Source: Pseudobdellovibrionaceae bacterium (lineage in GTDB: Bacteria; Bdellovibrionota; Bdellovibrionia; Bdellovibrionales; JAMPXM01). From it: DNA of 64,000 nt. The notes below the pieces were generated by a model, which made no database searches, was not told the DNA's origin, and was given only the letters and a program-made list of their open reading frames with translations. Shown in pieces: positions 56,017-64,000 of this stretch (its first letter is position 1; every line of letters begins with the position of its first letter). The stretch covers positions 1 to 64,000 of the forward strand of contig JAJTYM010000018.1 of assembly GCA_021463345.1 (NCBI GenBank), in the 5' to 3' direction. Both the position numbers and the translations under genes were made by a program.

Positions 56017-56403
56017 TCACTCCTGAGCGGAGTGCGAAACGGACGTGACTTGAATGCGCCGGATACGGTTGTCGGCGAGCGGCCAATCGATGGTCTGACC
56101 CACGCGCAGACCGATGAGCGCCGCGCCGATGGGCGCGAGAATGGACACCCTGTTCTTCTCGATGTCGGCTTCGTGTGGGTAGGCGAGAACGAGGGTCTGT
56201 TCTTTTGCCGTATCCAGGTCACGAAACGTCACTTCCGAATTCATGGCGACGATGTCTTTCGGCAGTTGCTCGACGGGGACGAGCTGCGCGCGGCCCAGCT
56301 CTTCTTCGAGAAGCTCGGCGATCCTCAGATTCGTGCTGGCCAGAAGCGCCGATATCTTTTGAAAATCCTCTTGTGAAATGACTAGCGATGGGGAGACTCC
56401 CAT
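56017..56403 (-). CDS. rnk: GreA/GreB-family protein, Rnk-type
   Basis: 128 residues. The C-terminal FKBP-like domain of Gre factors is clear (VTFRDLDTAKEQTLVLAYPH, VSILAPIGAALIGLRVGQTI, DWPLADNRIRRIQV), with a short N-terminal coiled coil (FQKISALLASTNLRIAELLE). The length and short coil fit Rnk, the regulator of nucleoside diphosphate kinase, which binds RNA polymerase without Gre cleavage activity. ATG 56403 is supported by AAAGGAG at seven bases. Confidence 0.88.
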   Translation of the reverse strand: MGVSPSLVISQEDFQKISALLASTNLRIAELLEEELGRAQLVPVEQLPKDIVAMNSEVTFRDLDTAKEQTLVLAYPHEADIEKNRVSILAPIGAALIGLRVGQTIDWPLADNRIRRIQVTSVSHSAQE

Positions 56404-56806
56404 GTTTCGCTCCTTTGCTTTGCGTCGATTCAAGGGTTTGAGAAACCGGAAAATTATCGCGGAGTGACCGGGCCGCGGAGAAGAAGGCCCCCACGGCGCT
56501 CGGGAATGAACTTCAAAACCATCCCGCTTTGGAAGGGGTGGGTTTTGCGTCCGGAATAAGAGGTGGCGAAAATGAACCACATGCCGACAGGATAGCAGAA
56601 TCGATCGGATGTTTCAATCGAGGCGGCGGAAGGGGAGATTTTGATCCATGCGCGGGGCCCGTGTTTGAGTTCGTTCTCGGCCTCTCAATTCTCTTTCATC
56701 CTCAACTGCGTTTTAATTGCCGCCCGGGCCGAGGGGATTCGCGTCGTTGGTTTGACAGCCGAAAAAACGCCCTGTTAGTGCTCTGTCAGCTTCAAGGGAT
56801 GAATCC
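56404..56806. other. Divergent intergenic region between rnk and the PepSY operon
   Basis: 403 bases. It contains the PepSY operon promoter with flanking inverted repeats near its right end, and GATAAT-like sequence on the minus strand (about 56452-56457) that may serve rnk. No supported gene. Confidence 0.45.
56752..56788 (+). promoter_or_regulatory. Promoter and inverted repeat of the PepSY-GCS2-ATP-grasp operon
   Basis: A perfect -35 TTGACA (56752-56757), 17 bp spacer and a weak -10 TTAGTG (56775-56780). TGACAG at 56753-56758 and CTGTCA at 56783-56788 form an inverted repeat flanking the promoter core. A perfect -35 with a poor -10 often marks activator-dependent or tightly controlled promoters. 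Confidence 0.45.
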
Positions 56807-57316
56807 GTGTCGGCTTTTACCTTCTTCCGCCGTTGCCACAAGTGGGTGGCCCTCGCCGTGGCGCTGCCGTTGCTCGTGATTTTCACGACCGGGATCGCGC
56901 TTTCGATCAGCCCGAAAGTCCGGTGGCTGCAACCCCAGGCGGCCGCGGTGCCGGGCGCCGGCATCCAAATCACTTTTGAGCAGGCGTTGGCGGCTGCGCG
57001 CACGGTGCCCCAAGCGGGGATCCGTTCATGGTCCGATGTCGCGCAGATCGACGCTCGACCCAAGACCGGGGTCGTCCGCTTGCGCGCGAGCAATTACTGG
57101 GAAGTGCAGGTCGACGGCCATAGCGGCGCGGTCCTGGGCGCGGCCCGCAGGTGGAAAACGCTGCTCATACTCCTGCACGACGGGAGCTGGTTCGCGTCGT
57201 GGGCCAAATACGGCGTGTTTCTCCCCGCCGGGGTCGGAGCTTGGGTTCTGTGGATGACCGGGATCGCGATCTGGCTGATCTCGACGCTGAAGAAGAAGAA
57301 GAAAGGCAAAGCATGA
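56807..57316 (+). CDS. PepSY-domain membrane protein
   Basis: 169 residues from GTG 56807 (AAGGGA eight bases upstream). TM1 FFRRCHKWVALAVALPLLVI, a periplasmic PepSY domain (QITFEQALAAARTVPQAG, VVRLRASNYWEVQVDGHSGA), then TM2 WVLWMTGIAIWLISTL and a lysine-rich cytoplasmic end. RCHKWVALAVALPL is the start seen in PepSY_TM reductase-like proteins, but this one is shorter than the four-helix form. It may be an electron-transfer or sensing partner for the enzymes encoded next. Its stop overlaps the next start (ATGA). Confidence 0.85.
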   Translation: MSAFTFFRRCHKWVALAVALPLLVIFTTGIALSISPKVRWLQPQAAAVPGAGIQITFEQALAAARTVPQAGIRSWSDVAQIDARPKTGVVRLRASNYWEVQVDGHSGAVLGAARRWKTLLILLHDGSWFASWAKYGVFLPAGVGAWVLWMTGIAIWLISTLKKKKKGKA

Positions 57317-58413
57317 GAGGGTTCCGGTTCGGCCTGGAGGCCGAGTTCCTGTTGGTTCGTCGCGAGGGCTTCCGGCCGCTATGGCACAAGGACGTGACGT
57401 TCGCCGAGCTCAACGCCGTCCTCGAGCGCATTCCGCTCGACGGCATCGGCAGCCTCGCGGGGCTCGAGTTGGAGCCGCCGCACCGGAAGCTCATGCCTTA
57501 TGTCGTCGAGGGCTATCACGTGACCGACCAGGATTTCGCGGCCGTCGATATCCAGCCGAAGGGCGTCGAGATCCGCACGCCCGTCTCCGAGAGCCTCGAT
57601 GAGTGCCTGGGCTCCTTCGAAACGCTCTTGCGGCGTTTGCAGGCCGCGCTGTCGGAAGAAGGCATGGCGGTCGTGGCGCTTTCGCATCACCCGTTGGAGA
57701 AAAGCTTCCATGGCCCGCAGAACAAGCGTCGCCATGATTTCTGGCAGTGGGCGATGGAGGTGATGACCACGTACGGGCCCGACATCAATGTCGCCGTCCC
57801 GACGCGCCTGCAGGAGACCCTCGACATCCGGGATCTCGAGGCCAAAATCGACTTCTACGGTCCCGCGTTATCCGCGTTGAGCGTCGCCGCCCCGTTCGTC
57901 GACGGAGGGCTCTGGGACTGCCGCGGCCGGGTCGGGCGTTCGTACCGCATGCACAAGCGCAGCGTGATCGCGCCTCCGATCGAGGTGCATCCGGACGAGG
58001 ATTGGCGCCTCGAATTCAAGGTTTTCGACATGCCCGGGAGCACGCTCGATTTCCGCTGCCAGTTCCTGTGTTTCCTCGCGCTCCTCCTCACTCCGGAACT
58101 CGTGGGCCGCGCCGACCGCCAGAGCCGGATTTACGATTTGGGGCAGGTCGCGCGTTTCGGTTTGGGTGCCGAGGGCGTCGCGGAACGACTCGCCGAGATC
58201 TTCGAACACGCCCCGCGGCGCCTGGCCGAATGGGGGTTCGATCCCTCCCCCTTGGGTCATTTCCGCGAGCGACTGCTCTCGGGCCATACCCCGGCGGACG
58301 AGATGATCCGCCTGTACCGAGAAAGCGGCGGAAGCCTGGAAACGGTTCTCGAGCGGCGATCGCGATTCGAGTTCGCGCAGGTTGAACCGGCGGTTCCGCG
58401 AGGCGCGTATTGA
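57313..58413 (+). CDS. GCS2-family glutamate-cysteine-ligase-like enzyme
   Basis: 366 residues. The start GFRFGLEAEFLLVRREGF is the GxExE motif of the GCS2 carboxylate-amine ligase family (GshA of plants/proteobacteria and YbdK). The later SHHPLEKSFHGPQNKRRHDF and NVAVPTRLQETLDIRDLEAK correspond to the substrate and ATP-binding region. It should activate the gamma-carboxyl of glutamate (or a similar acid) and join it to an amine. Coupled to the PepSY gene upstream by ATGA and to an ATP-grasp gene downstream by a TTGA overlap. Confidence 0.88.
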   Translation: MRGFRFGLEAEFLLVRREGFRPLWHKDVTFAELNAVLERIPLDGIGSLAGLELEPPHRKLMPYVVEGYHVTDQDFAAVDIQPKGVEIRTPVSESLDECLGSFETLLRRLQAALSEEGMAVVALSHHPLEKSFHGPQNKRRHDFWQWAMEVMTTYGPDINVAVPTRLQETLDIRDLEAKIDFYGPALSALSVAAPFVDGGLWDCRGRVGRSYRMHKRSVIAPPIEVHPDEDWRLEFKVFDMPGSTLDFRCQFLCFLALLLTPELVGRADRQSRIYDLGQVARFGLGAEGVAERLAEIFEHAPRRLAEWGFDPSPLGHFRERLLSGHTPADEMIRLYRESGGSLETVLERRSRFEFAQVEPAVPRGAY

Positions 58414-59384
58414 ACCCGACGATCGCCGAATTGATCGCCGCGGCCGGTCGTCTCGGGTTGCGGCATGCGTTTCCGGCCGACGTCGAGAGCGACGAATTTC
58501 TCGTCCTCACCGACGGCGAGCGCCGCGTTCTCATCAACAAAACGAAGACGCCGTTCCTGTCGGCGGTGCACGCGAAGCTCGTCACCGACAAGTTCCTCAG
58601 CGGTCGTTTGATGCGGCGGGCGGGTTTGCCGGTCGCGCCGAAACGTTTAAGCGTCGTCTGCGGTGAGGAAGACGCGCGTTTCATGGAAGAGCAGGGCGAA
58701 ATCGTCGTGAAACCCAATCGCGCCGATCGCGGGATCGGCGTCACGGCGTGCGTCTCGACCCCCGAGGCGCTGGTCGAGGCGTATGCCAAGGCGCGGCCCC
58801 ACGGTCCGGTCCTGCTCGAGCGCCAAATCCACGCCAAGGAGTACCGGATTCTCGTGATCGATGGCGCCGCCGTCGCCGTTCTGGAGCGGCAACCGGTGGC
58901 CGTCGTCGGTGACGGGCGTTCGAGCGTGCGTTCGTTGATCGGCGTTTTGAACGCCGATCCGCGCCGCGGCCCCTCGGCGGAGAACAAACCGATGCGTCCG
59001 ATCCGCGTCGATGCGGCTCTCGTCGCGGCTCTCGCGCGGGACGGCCATCGGTTGGAGGACGTTCCCCCGCCCGGTCGCGAGGTCCGGCTGAGTTGCGCCA
59101 ACCATCTCGATTCGGGCGGGCTCGCTTGCGATCGCACCGACGAGGCGCATCCCACGAACCTGAGGCTTGCCGTCGAAGCCGCGAGCTTGTTTTCGGTCGA
59201 CGTCGCCGGCGTCGATTTCCTCTGCCCCGACATCTCCGCCCCGCTCGGCCCGTCGGACGAGGCGGCGATCCTGGAAGTCAATCCGTGCCCGGACCTGCGT
59301 TGGCATATTTACCCGGCGGCGGGACGGTCGCGACCGGTCGCCGATCGGTTCGTGGAATACGTCTGGACGCGCGCGCGAGGTTGA
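58410..59384 (+). CDS. ATP-grasp ligase, glutathione/cyanophycin synthetase-like
   Basis: 324 residues from TTG 58410, with GAGG six bases upstream. ATP-grasp motifs: TKTPFLSAVHAKLVTDKFLS, EIVVKPNRADRGIGVTACVS (lysine and glycine loop), GPVLLERQIHAKEYRILVID, and the metal-binding end VAGVDFLCPDIS with AILEVNPCPDLRWH (ExNxxP). This resembles the ATP-grasp module of cyanophycin synthetase and bifunctional GshF. After a GCS2 enzyme it would add the next residue, giving a gamma-glutamyl dipeptide or tripeptide: glutathione or an unknown relative. Confidence 0.88.
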   Translation: MNPTIAELIAAAGRLGLRHAFPADVESDEFLVLTDGERRVLINKTKTPFLSAVHAKLVTDKFLSGRLMRRAGLPVAPKRLSVVCGEEDARFMEEQGEIVVKPNRADRGIGVTACVSTPEALVEAYAKARPHGPVLLERQIHAKEYRILVIDGAAVAVLERQPVAVVGDGRSSVRSLIGVLNADPRRGPSAENKPMRPIRVDAALVAALARDGHRLEDVPPPGREVRLSCANHLDSGGLACDRTDEAHPTNLRLAVEAASLFSVDVAGVDFLCPDISAPLGPSDEAAILEVNPCPDLRWHIYPAAGRSRPVADRFVEYVWTRARG

Positions 59385-59403
59385 GCGCTCGCGCGCGGAT
59401 CCG

Positions 59404-59796
59404 TCACTTGCGGCGGAAGAGTTGTTTGATCGTGGACGCGTAGGGTTGGGCGAAAAACGCCAGGTAGGTTTCCAGGGTTCCGATGACGACGGCCAGGACG
59501 AGCCCGTCGGGCGCGAGGAACAGATGCACCAGGAAAATGTTCAGCACGATCGGCGCCAGGACCACGAGCGCGAGCGGCACCCACATGCCGGTCAAGAGCA
59601 GGGCCCCGCAGACGATCTCCGTGACCTTGAGCAACGTCATGAAGTAGCCGGTCGCCATGAGCCCTTCATTGAAGGTTTTCAGCTTCTCGGGCAGGTCGGG
59701 AGGGGTCGGAGCCAATTGGAACAGGCCCGCGAGCCCGGCGGCGAGGAAAACGAGCCCCAGAAGAAGGCGCGCGACCAACGTGAATTTCGCTTTCAT
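59404..59796 (-). CDS. DoxX-family membrane protein
   Basis: 130 residues with four predicted helices (LVARLLLGLVFLAAGLAGLF, YFMTLLKVTEIVCGALLLTG, WVPLALVVLAPIVLNIFLVH, LVLAVVIGTLETYLAFF). RLLLGLVFLAAG near the start and KVTEIVCGALLL are typical of DoxX. Family members are linked to redox and thiol stress, and the gene sits end to end with the GCS2/ATP-grasp operon, but on the opposite strand. Own promoter; function unassigned. Confidence 0.88.
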   Translation of the reverse strand: MKAKFTLVARLLLGLVFLAAGLAGLFQLAPTPPDLPEKLKTFNEGLMATGYFMTLLKVTEIVCGALLLTGMWVPLALVVLAPIVLNIFLVHLFLAPDGLVLAVVIGTLETYLAFFAQPYASTIKQLFRRK

Positions 59797-59900
59797 GATC
59801 GACTCCCGTTTCAGCGTTATCGCCTCACATTTGAGCGCATCTCCGGCGGATTGGCGAGGGGATTCGTCGGCGAGCGCCGTCTGCCGATCGAAGAGAGGGC

Positions 59901-59930
59901 TTGCTTTCCCAATTCCCTGAAACTTAAAAT
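59901..59930 (+). promoter_or_regulatory. Antiporter gene promoter, near-leaderless
   Basis: TTGCTT, 18 bp spacer, TAAAAT (five of six). Only nine bases separate the -10 from ATG 59940, so the leader would be two or three bases. Confidence 0.55.
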
Positions 59931-59939
59931 TTCGTGGAC

Positions 59940-61448
59940 ATGGCCAAATCGACTCGACACCTGGCTTTTTACGGGATGATCGTCGGATCCTCTCTCCTCC
60001 TTCTCTTCGCGATTCTGGGGCTCGGGCCGTCGTCCCTTCCGCTCCAAGAGACGGGCGCCGGGACCGGTTGGATTGAGACGATCAGAAGCGAATTCGCTAG
60101 GAATTTTCGAACTCCGCTCGCCAGCCTCATCGCTCAGATATTCGTCATTCTCGCGTTTTCGCGGATGTGCGCGCTCATATTGAAGCGTTTCCATCAGCCG
60201 CAGGTTGTCGGGGAAATGATCGCGGGCATCCTTCTTGGGAAGTCGGCCTTCGCGATTCTATGGCCGGAAGGGTTCGCCGCTGTTTTTCCGGACAGCGGGA
60301 TGTCGCAGCTTTATTTTTTAAGCCAGATCGGTTTGATCTTTTTCATGTTCGTGGTCGGTTTGGACCTCAAGGTCGGTGCTATCAGGCGTCAGGCCTCGGC
60401 CGCGGCGATGATCTCGCATGTGAGCATCGTTTTTCCATTCCTGCTCGGCGCGATCGCGGCGGTCGGGCTCTACGGGACGTACGGGCCCGTCGGCCAGCCC
60501 TTCCCGCCTTTTGTCCTGTTCATGGGCCTCGCGATGAGCGTCACGGCGTTCCCGGTGCTCGCGCGCATCCTGCAGGAGCGCGGGCTCGTCGAGACTCCGC
60601 TCGGCACGCTGGCGCTCGCGTGCGCCGCCATCGACGATGTGACCGCTTGGTGCGTGCTCGCCGCGGTCGTCGGCATCTCCAAAGCCGGCACGGCCTTGGC
60701 TGCCGTCGGCGTTGTATTCGCGGGGCTCGCGTACGTTGTCGTCATGGTCAAGGTCGCCAGGCCGCTGGTGGCGAAGGTTCTCGAGCCGGTCATGGCCAGT
60801 GGACGTTTTTCGCAAGGGCAGATGGCTTTCGTGTTCTGCGTTCTGCTCGGATCGGCCTTGATATCCGAAGCGATCGGTATTCACGCTCTATTCGGTTCTT
60901 TTCTCGCCGGTGCGATCATGCCGTCGAACATTTCGCTCCGTTCGGCCTTGATCGGGAAGATCGAAGACCTGAGCGCGATCGCGCTGCTGCCGATCTTTTT
61001 CGCCTTCACGGGCCTTCGCATGGAAATCGGATTGCTCGGCGGCTGGGCGGCTTGGTTGACCTGCCTGGGCATCGTCGCCCTCGCGATCATCGGGAAGATG
61101 GCAGGTTCGGCGCTGGCCGCGCGCTTCGCGGGCCTGAGCTGGCGCGAATCCTGGACGATCGGGACGCTGATGAACACGCGCGGTCTGACGGAGCTGGTGG
61201 TCCTCAACATCGGTTACGATCTGGGGATCCTGCCCCCGACGCTCTTCGCGATTATGGTGATCATGGCGCTCGTCACGACGGTGATGGCGTCGCCGATGCT
61301 CGAGTGGACGCTGCCCTTGAATTTGCGTTCACGCGCGGCCCGGGAGCCGTATCCGTCTGGCGGTAGGTCCGGTTTTCGCACCCGTCGTGTTTCAAACCGG
61401 CCCTCTGGGGAGTTAAAGCGGGCGGAGGGGCCGTCACCGATGCCATGA
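59940..61448 (+). CDS. CPA2-family monovalent cation:proton antiporter
   Basis: 502 residues, about 12-13 helices. FHQPQVVGEMIAGILLGKSA is the signature of the second helix in KefB/CPA2 proteins. AIDDVTAWCVLAAV carries the paired aspartates of the ion site, and EDLSAIALLPIFFAFTGLRM and NTRGLTELVVLNIGYDLGIL are family-typical. No C-terminal TrkA-N domain, so not a full KefB. It exchanges Na+ or K+ for protons. ATG 59940 is preferred because GTG 59934 lies inside the promoter-proximal zone. The last 40 residues are basic and probably unstructured. Confidence 0.92.
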   Translation: MAKSTRHLAFYGMIVGSSLLLLFAILGLGPSSLPLQETGAGTGWIETIRSEFARNFRTPLASLIAQIFVILAFSRMCALILKRFHQPQVVGEMIAGILLGKSAFAILWPEGFAAVFPDSGMSQLYFLSQIGLIFFMFVVGLDLKVGAIRRQASAAAMISHVSIVFPFLLGAIAAVGLYGTYGPVGQPFPPFVLFMGLAMSVTAFPVLARILQERGLVETPLGTLALACAAIDDVTAWCVLAAVVGISKAGTALAAVGVVFAGLAYVVVMVKVARPLVAKVLEPVMASGRFSQGQMAFVFCVLLGSALISEAIGIHALFGSFLAGAIMPSNISLRSALIGKIEDLSAIALLPIFFAFTGLRMEIGLLGGWAAWLTCLGIVALAIIGKMAGSALAARFAGLSWRESWTIGTLMNTRGLTELVVLNIGYDLGILPPTLFAIMVIMALVTTVMASPMLEWTLPLNLRSRAAREPYPSGGRSGFRTRRVSNRPSGELKRAEGPSPMP

Positions 61449-61455
61449 TGAGAGG

Positions 61456-62340
61456 ATGAGGATCATCCTGGTTCTAGCGTTGCTTTTCGGCGGGTGCCCC
61501 GCCGAAGCCGGCGAACTCGTCGGCAGCTTCAAGTACGCTGAAAACAAATTGCGTGCGGCCGGTTTCGACCGGGCGTTCCTGCGCGCGCTCGGGAAAACGT
61601 ACGAGCCGAAAGGCTTCCAGGACGTCGTCGAACTCAACGTCAATTTGTTCCTGAAGAAAACGGATTATCACGGCGTTCAGGTCACCGACGCCGCGGTCGC
61701 GTCCGTGAGCGAGTTCATGAGGGCCAACGGGGCCGCGCTCGATGCGGTTCAACGGCGGTACGGGCCGAGCGGGCCGGTGATCGCGAGCCTGCTGTGGATC
61801 GAGTCGCGTTACGGGCGGAACCTGGGTTCGTTCCACGTCGCGAGCGTGTACCTGCATCTTTTGCAGTCCGATCGCGCCGACGTCCTGGCTCGCCTCAAAG
61901 GCGGCGGCGCCAAGCGCTTCAACGCCGCGCCTTCCAAGAAAGATCTCGCCAAAATCCCGGGGCGGGCGAAGAAAAAGGCGGCGTGGGCGATGAGCGAACT
62001 GCGCGCCTTGCAGAAGGTCTTCAGGAAACGGGGCGACTTCGCGTTGGGTTTGAGGGGCTCGTTCTCGGGCGCGTTCGGCCTGTGCCAGTTCCTGCCTTCG
62101 AGTTACTTGAATTGGGCCAAGAGCGCGCGTCCGCCGGCGGCGCCGGATCTCCTGCGCCCAGACGACGCCATTCACAGCGTCGCGTTCTACCTCCAGCGGA
62201 ACGGGTGGCGCCGCGATCGCCCGAAGACGTACGTCCGCGCGTTGATGAACTACAACAACAGCAGCGACTACGCGAACGCGATCCTCGCGCTCGCGAAAAA
62301 AGTCGAAAGCCGGTCGCTCGCTTTCTCCGAGCAGAAATGA
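61456..62340 (+). CDS. Lytic murein transglycosylase, MltB type
   Basis: 294 residues with a signal peptide (ILVLALLFGGCPAEAG) whose cysteine could be acylated, although the lipobox is weak. The catalytic glutamate lies in VIASLLWIESRYGRNLG (about residue 117). GSFSGAFGLCQFLPSSYLNW and LMNYNNSSDYANAILALA are MltB/SleB-like substrate-binding motifs. It cleaves the glycan strands of peptidoglycan with 1,6-anhydro ends. It starts seven bases after the antiporter gene. Confidence 0.88.
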   Translation: MRIILVLALLFGGCPAEAGELVGSFKYAENKLRAAGFDRAFLRALGKTYEPKGFQDVVELNVNLFLKKTDYHGVQVTDAAVASVSEFMRANGAALDAVQRRYGPSGPVIASLLWIESRYGRNLGSFHVASVYLHLLQSDRADVLARLKGGGAKRFNAAPSKKDLAKIPGRAKKKAAWAMSELRALQKVFRKRGDFALGLRGSFSGAFGLCQFLPSSYLNWAKSARPPAAPDLLRPDDAIHSVAFYLQRNGWRRDRPKTYVRALMNYNNSSDYANAILALAKKVESRSLAFSEQK

Positions 62341-62507
62341 GCGGTTCGCCGTCGGCGAGGGGTCGCGCTTCCGGCCGCGTCCTCGGCCGACGAAGTTTAG
62401 GCGCGCGTTTTTCGACAAACGTCGCGAAATCGGTCCTCAAATTCGACTGACGACGCGTCACGGAGTTTTCGTTTGCTCACGCTTTGTGCAGTTGATAGGA
62501 CCAAGTC

Positions 62508-63995
62508 ATGGAACAAAATTCGACAAAGCCGGTCATGCGGAGCATTGAACTCAAAGTCCTGGTTTTCTTTTCGCTCGTTTTCGTGGGAGTTCTCGCGGGG
62601 GCTTGGTTCCACGCGATGAACCTGCGCGGTTCGATCACGGCGAACAACTCGGTCAATTCGGCCGCCAACGTCGACGTCGGAGCGCAGATCGAGGTCGAGC
62701 GTCTCCGCAATCTGGCGGAAGCGATCGTCGACAGCGGGCGCTCCTATTTCCTGATGGGGTCGAAGTCGTTTTTCGACGAGCAGAAACGAGTGAAGCAGGC
62801 GTTCAAGGACTCGCTCGCCGAGTTCGAAACGCGTTACGCGCTCCCCGAGGTTCCGGGCATCGCCAAGCGCCTGGCGGCCCTCGATCAGCAGCAACAGGAG
62901 ATCTTCGATCAGGGGATGAAGTTCCGGGAAGACCAGACGGAATCCAAGATCGTCGGCCAGTTCTACAATTCGAAAACCGCGGCGATCCGCGTCGGCATGA
63001 ACGAGGCGCTCGACGAACTCGCCAAGCTTCACGGGGCGGAGCTGGACCGCGTGCGCGCGCGCGCCGAACAAGCGGCGCTCGGGCCCGAGGTCCAGATCCC
63101 GCGCGGGATGGCTCTCCTGACCGGGTCTTTGGCGGTGTTGTTCGCCGGTCTCGCGCTTTTGATCGTGCGCATGCTCGTCATCCGCAAGCGTCACCTCGAT
63201 GAGCGCGCCCGCCTCTACGGGGAGGCCCAAAAAGCCGTTCAGGCGCGCGACGAGATCATCGCCGCGGTTTCCAGCGACTTGATGGAACCCCTCTCCGAGA
63301 TCGTGAGCCTCGCCGCCGCGTTGCCGGCCGAGGCCGCTGAAACGGCGGAGACGATCAAAGCCTCGGTCCGAGAGATCGAGGACCGAATCAAAGACATCGG
63401 CGACCAGAAGAAGGCCGATATGGGCCATATGACGTTGCGTCTCGACCAGGTCGGGGTGGACGCGGTTCTGGAAGACGCCCGCGTGACGCTCCAGCCCCTC
63501 GCCAAGCGCCGGGACGTTCGCTTGCAATTCGACTCGGTCAATCCGCCGACGCTCGCGTTCTACGACCGCGAACGCGTTTTGCGGGTCATGATGAACCTCG
63601 TCGGCAACGCGATCAAGTTCAGCCCTCGGCACGGCAAAGTCGTCGTCAAGGCGCGCAGCGATCAGCAGTTCGCTTACATCTCCGTCATCGACAACGGCCC
63701 GGGGATCCCGCAAGGCCAACTCTCCGGCTTGTTCGACAATTTCTGGCAGGCGCGCAAGACGGCTGACCAGGGGCCCGGCATCGGCTTGGCGATCGTGAAG
63801 ACGATCGTCGAGGCGCATGGGGGCACGGTGGCGGTCGAAAGCCACGTCGGGCATGGCTCGACGTTCACGTTCTCACTGCCGCGCCGCCGGCCCGTGGGCG
63901 CGCAGGTCGGTCGGCCGGCGTCGTCGGTGCGTCCCGCGTCCCGCGCCAAGCCGGCTCCGTCCCAGGACGCGCTTTCCAGCGGTCCCGCCCAATGA
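62508..63995 (+). CDS. Histidine-kinase-like protein lacking the phospho-acceptor histidine
   Basis: 495 residues. TM1 LKVLVFFSLVFVGVLAGAWF, a periplasmic four-helix-bundle-like region of about 150 residues, TM2 GSLAVLFAGLALLIVRMLVI, then a dimerisation helix and a full ATPase domain: MNLVGNAIKFSP (N box), DNGPGIP (G1), FDNFWQ (F) and GPGIGLAIVK (G2). The H-box, normally AAVSHDLRTPL, reads AAVSSDLMEPL, so Ser256 replaces the histidine. It cannot autophosphorylate in the usual way. The C-terminal 45 residues are Ala/Pro/Ser-rich. It ends five bases before the window edge. Confidence 0.88.
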   Translation: MEQNSTKPVMRSIELKVLVFFSLVFVGVLAGAWFHAMNLRGSITANNSVNSAANVDVGAQIEVERLRNLAEAIVDSGRSYFLMGSKSFFDEQKRVKQAFKDSLAEFETRYALPEVPGIAKRLAALDQQQQEIFDQGMKFREDQTESKIVGQFYNSKTAAIRVGMNEALDELAKLHGAELDRVRARAEQAALGPEVQIPRGMALLTGSLAVLFAGLALLIVRMLVIRKRHLDERARLYGEAQKAVQARDEIIAAVSSDLMEPLSEIVSLAAALPAEAAETAETIKASVREIEDRIKDIGDQKKADMGHMTLRLDQVGVDAVLEDARVTLQPLAKRRDVRLQFDSVNPPTLAFYDRERVLRVMMNLVGNAIKFSPRHGKVVVKARSDQQFAYISVIDNGPGIPQGQLSGLFDNFWQARKTADQGPGIGLAIVKTIVEAHGGTVAVESHVGHGSTFTFSLPRRRPVGAQVGRPASSVRPASRAKPAPSQDALSSGPAQ

Positions 63996-64000
63996 GGGCC

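Overview
The window is high-G+C bacterial chromosome from an aerobic, Gram-negative (diderm) organism. Support comes from a TonB-dependent receptor, many lipoproteins (LpoB, COG3014, TPR, LolB-like and BamE-like types), a porin-like barrel, MltB, SecA and MreB, and a complete caa3-type cytochrome c oxidase locus. The gene complement (PrkA/YhbH/SpoVR, PhaR-type regulator, AsnS, LpoB/COG3014 pair, type A2 oxidase) would fit Bdellovibrionota/Oligoflexia or another former deltaproteobacterial group. That placement is inference; I see no rRNA or other decisive marker. I found no tRNA, rRNA, CRISPR array, phage or insertion sequence. Most of the window is ordinary, densely packed core genome.

Layout. 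0-3.4 kb: leftward operon of a TonB receptor, a DUF6607-type lipoprotein and a DUF6488-type small exported protein. 3.6-8.4 kb: xseA-xseB-ispA-tlyA and a patatin-like lipoprotein that has lost its catalytic serine. 8.4-13.3 kb: Xaa-Pro aminopeptidase, a HAMP-like membrane protein, a HAD phosphatase (minus strand), a small unknown and glpD. 13.6-19.4 kb: mreB, a sigma-like/anti-sigma-like pair, an NtrB-type histidine kinase (joined to the anti-sigma gene by a degenerate tandem repeat) and a membrane protein. 19.4-26.6 kb: stand-alone RadC/JAMM protein, lpoB-COG3014 lipoproteins, beta-barrel, PhaR-type regulator, a pseudopilin-like protein, a TPR lipoprotein and a LolB-like lipoprotein. 26.9-31.6 kb: prkA-yhbH-spoVR stress operon. 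31.6-40 kb: GcvH-like protein without the lipoyl lysine, gamma-glutamylcyclotransferase-like protein, trmL, secA, an acyltransferase-PilZ fusion and several small envelope proteins.

40-47.2 kb: respiratory locus (cytochrome c, Sco, CoxB-A-C-D, CtaB, CtaA) encoding the enzyme, its copper chaperone and heme A synthesis. 47.1-49.4 kb: maleylacetoacetate isomerase facing fumarylacetoacetase, the last two steps of tyrosine/homogentisate breakdown, plus a cysteine-cluster protein. 49.5-51.4 kb: a decaying segment with a frameshifted phosphoribosyltransferase, an intact hydrolase and an internal fragment of a zinc alcohol dehydrogenase. 51.4-56.4 kb: asnS, alpha/beta hydrolase, methyltransferase, two XRE regulators and Rnk. 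56.8-59.4 kb: overlapping PepSY - GCS2 ligase - ATP-grasp operon, the best candidate here for an undescribed peptide-making system. 59.4-64 kb: DoxX, CPA2 antiporter, MltB and a histidine-kinase-like protein whose phospho-acceptor histidine is a serine.

Recurring themes are (i) enzyme-fold proteins that lack their catalytic residue (patatin, GcvH-like, histidine kinase, perhaps the cyclotransferase), (ii) promoters placed so close to the start codon that leaderless transcripts are likely, and (iii) palindromes sitting exactly on promoters (lpoB, TonB receptor).
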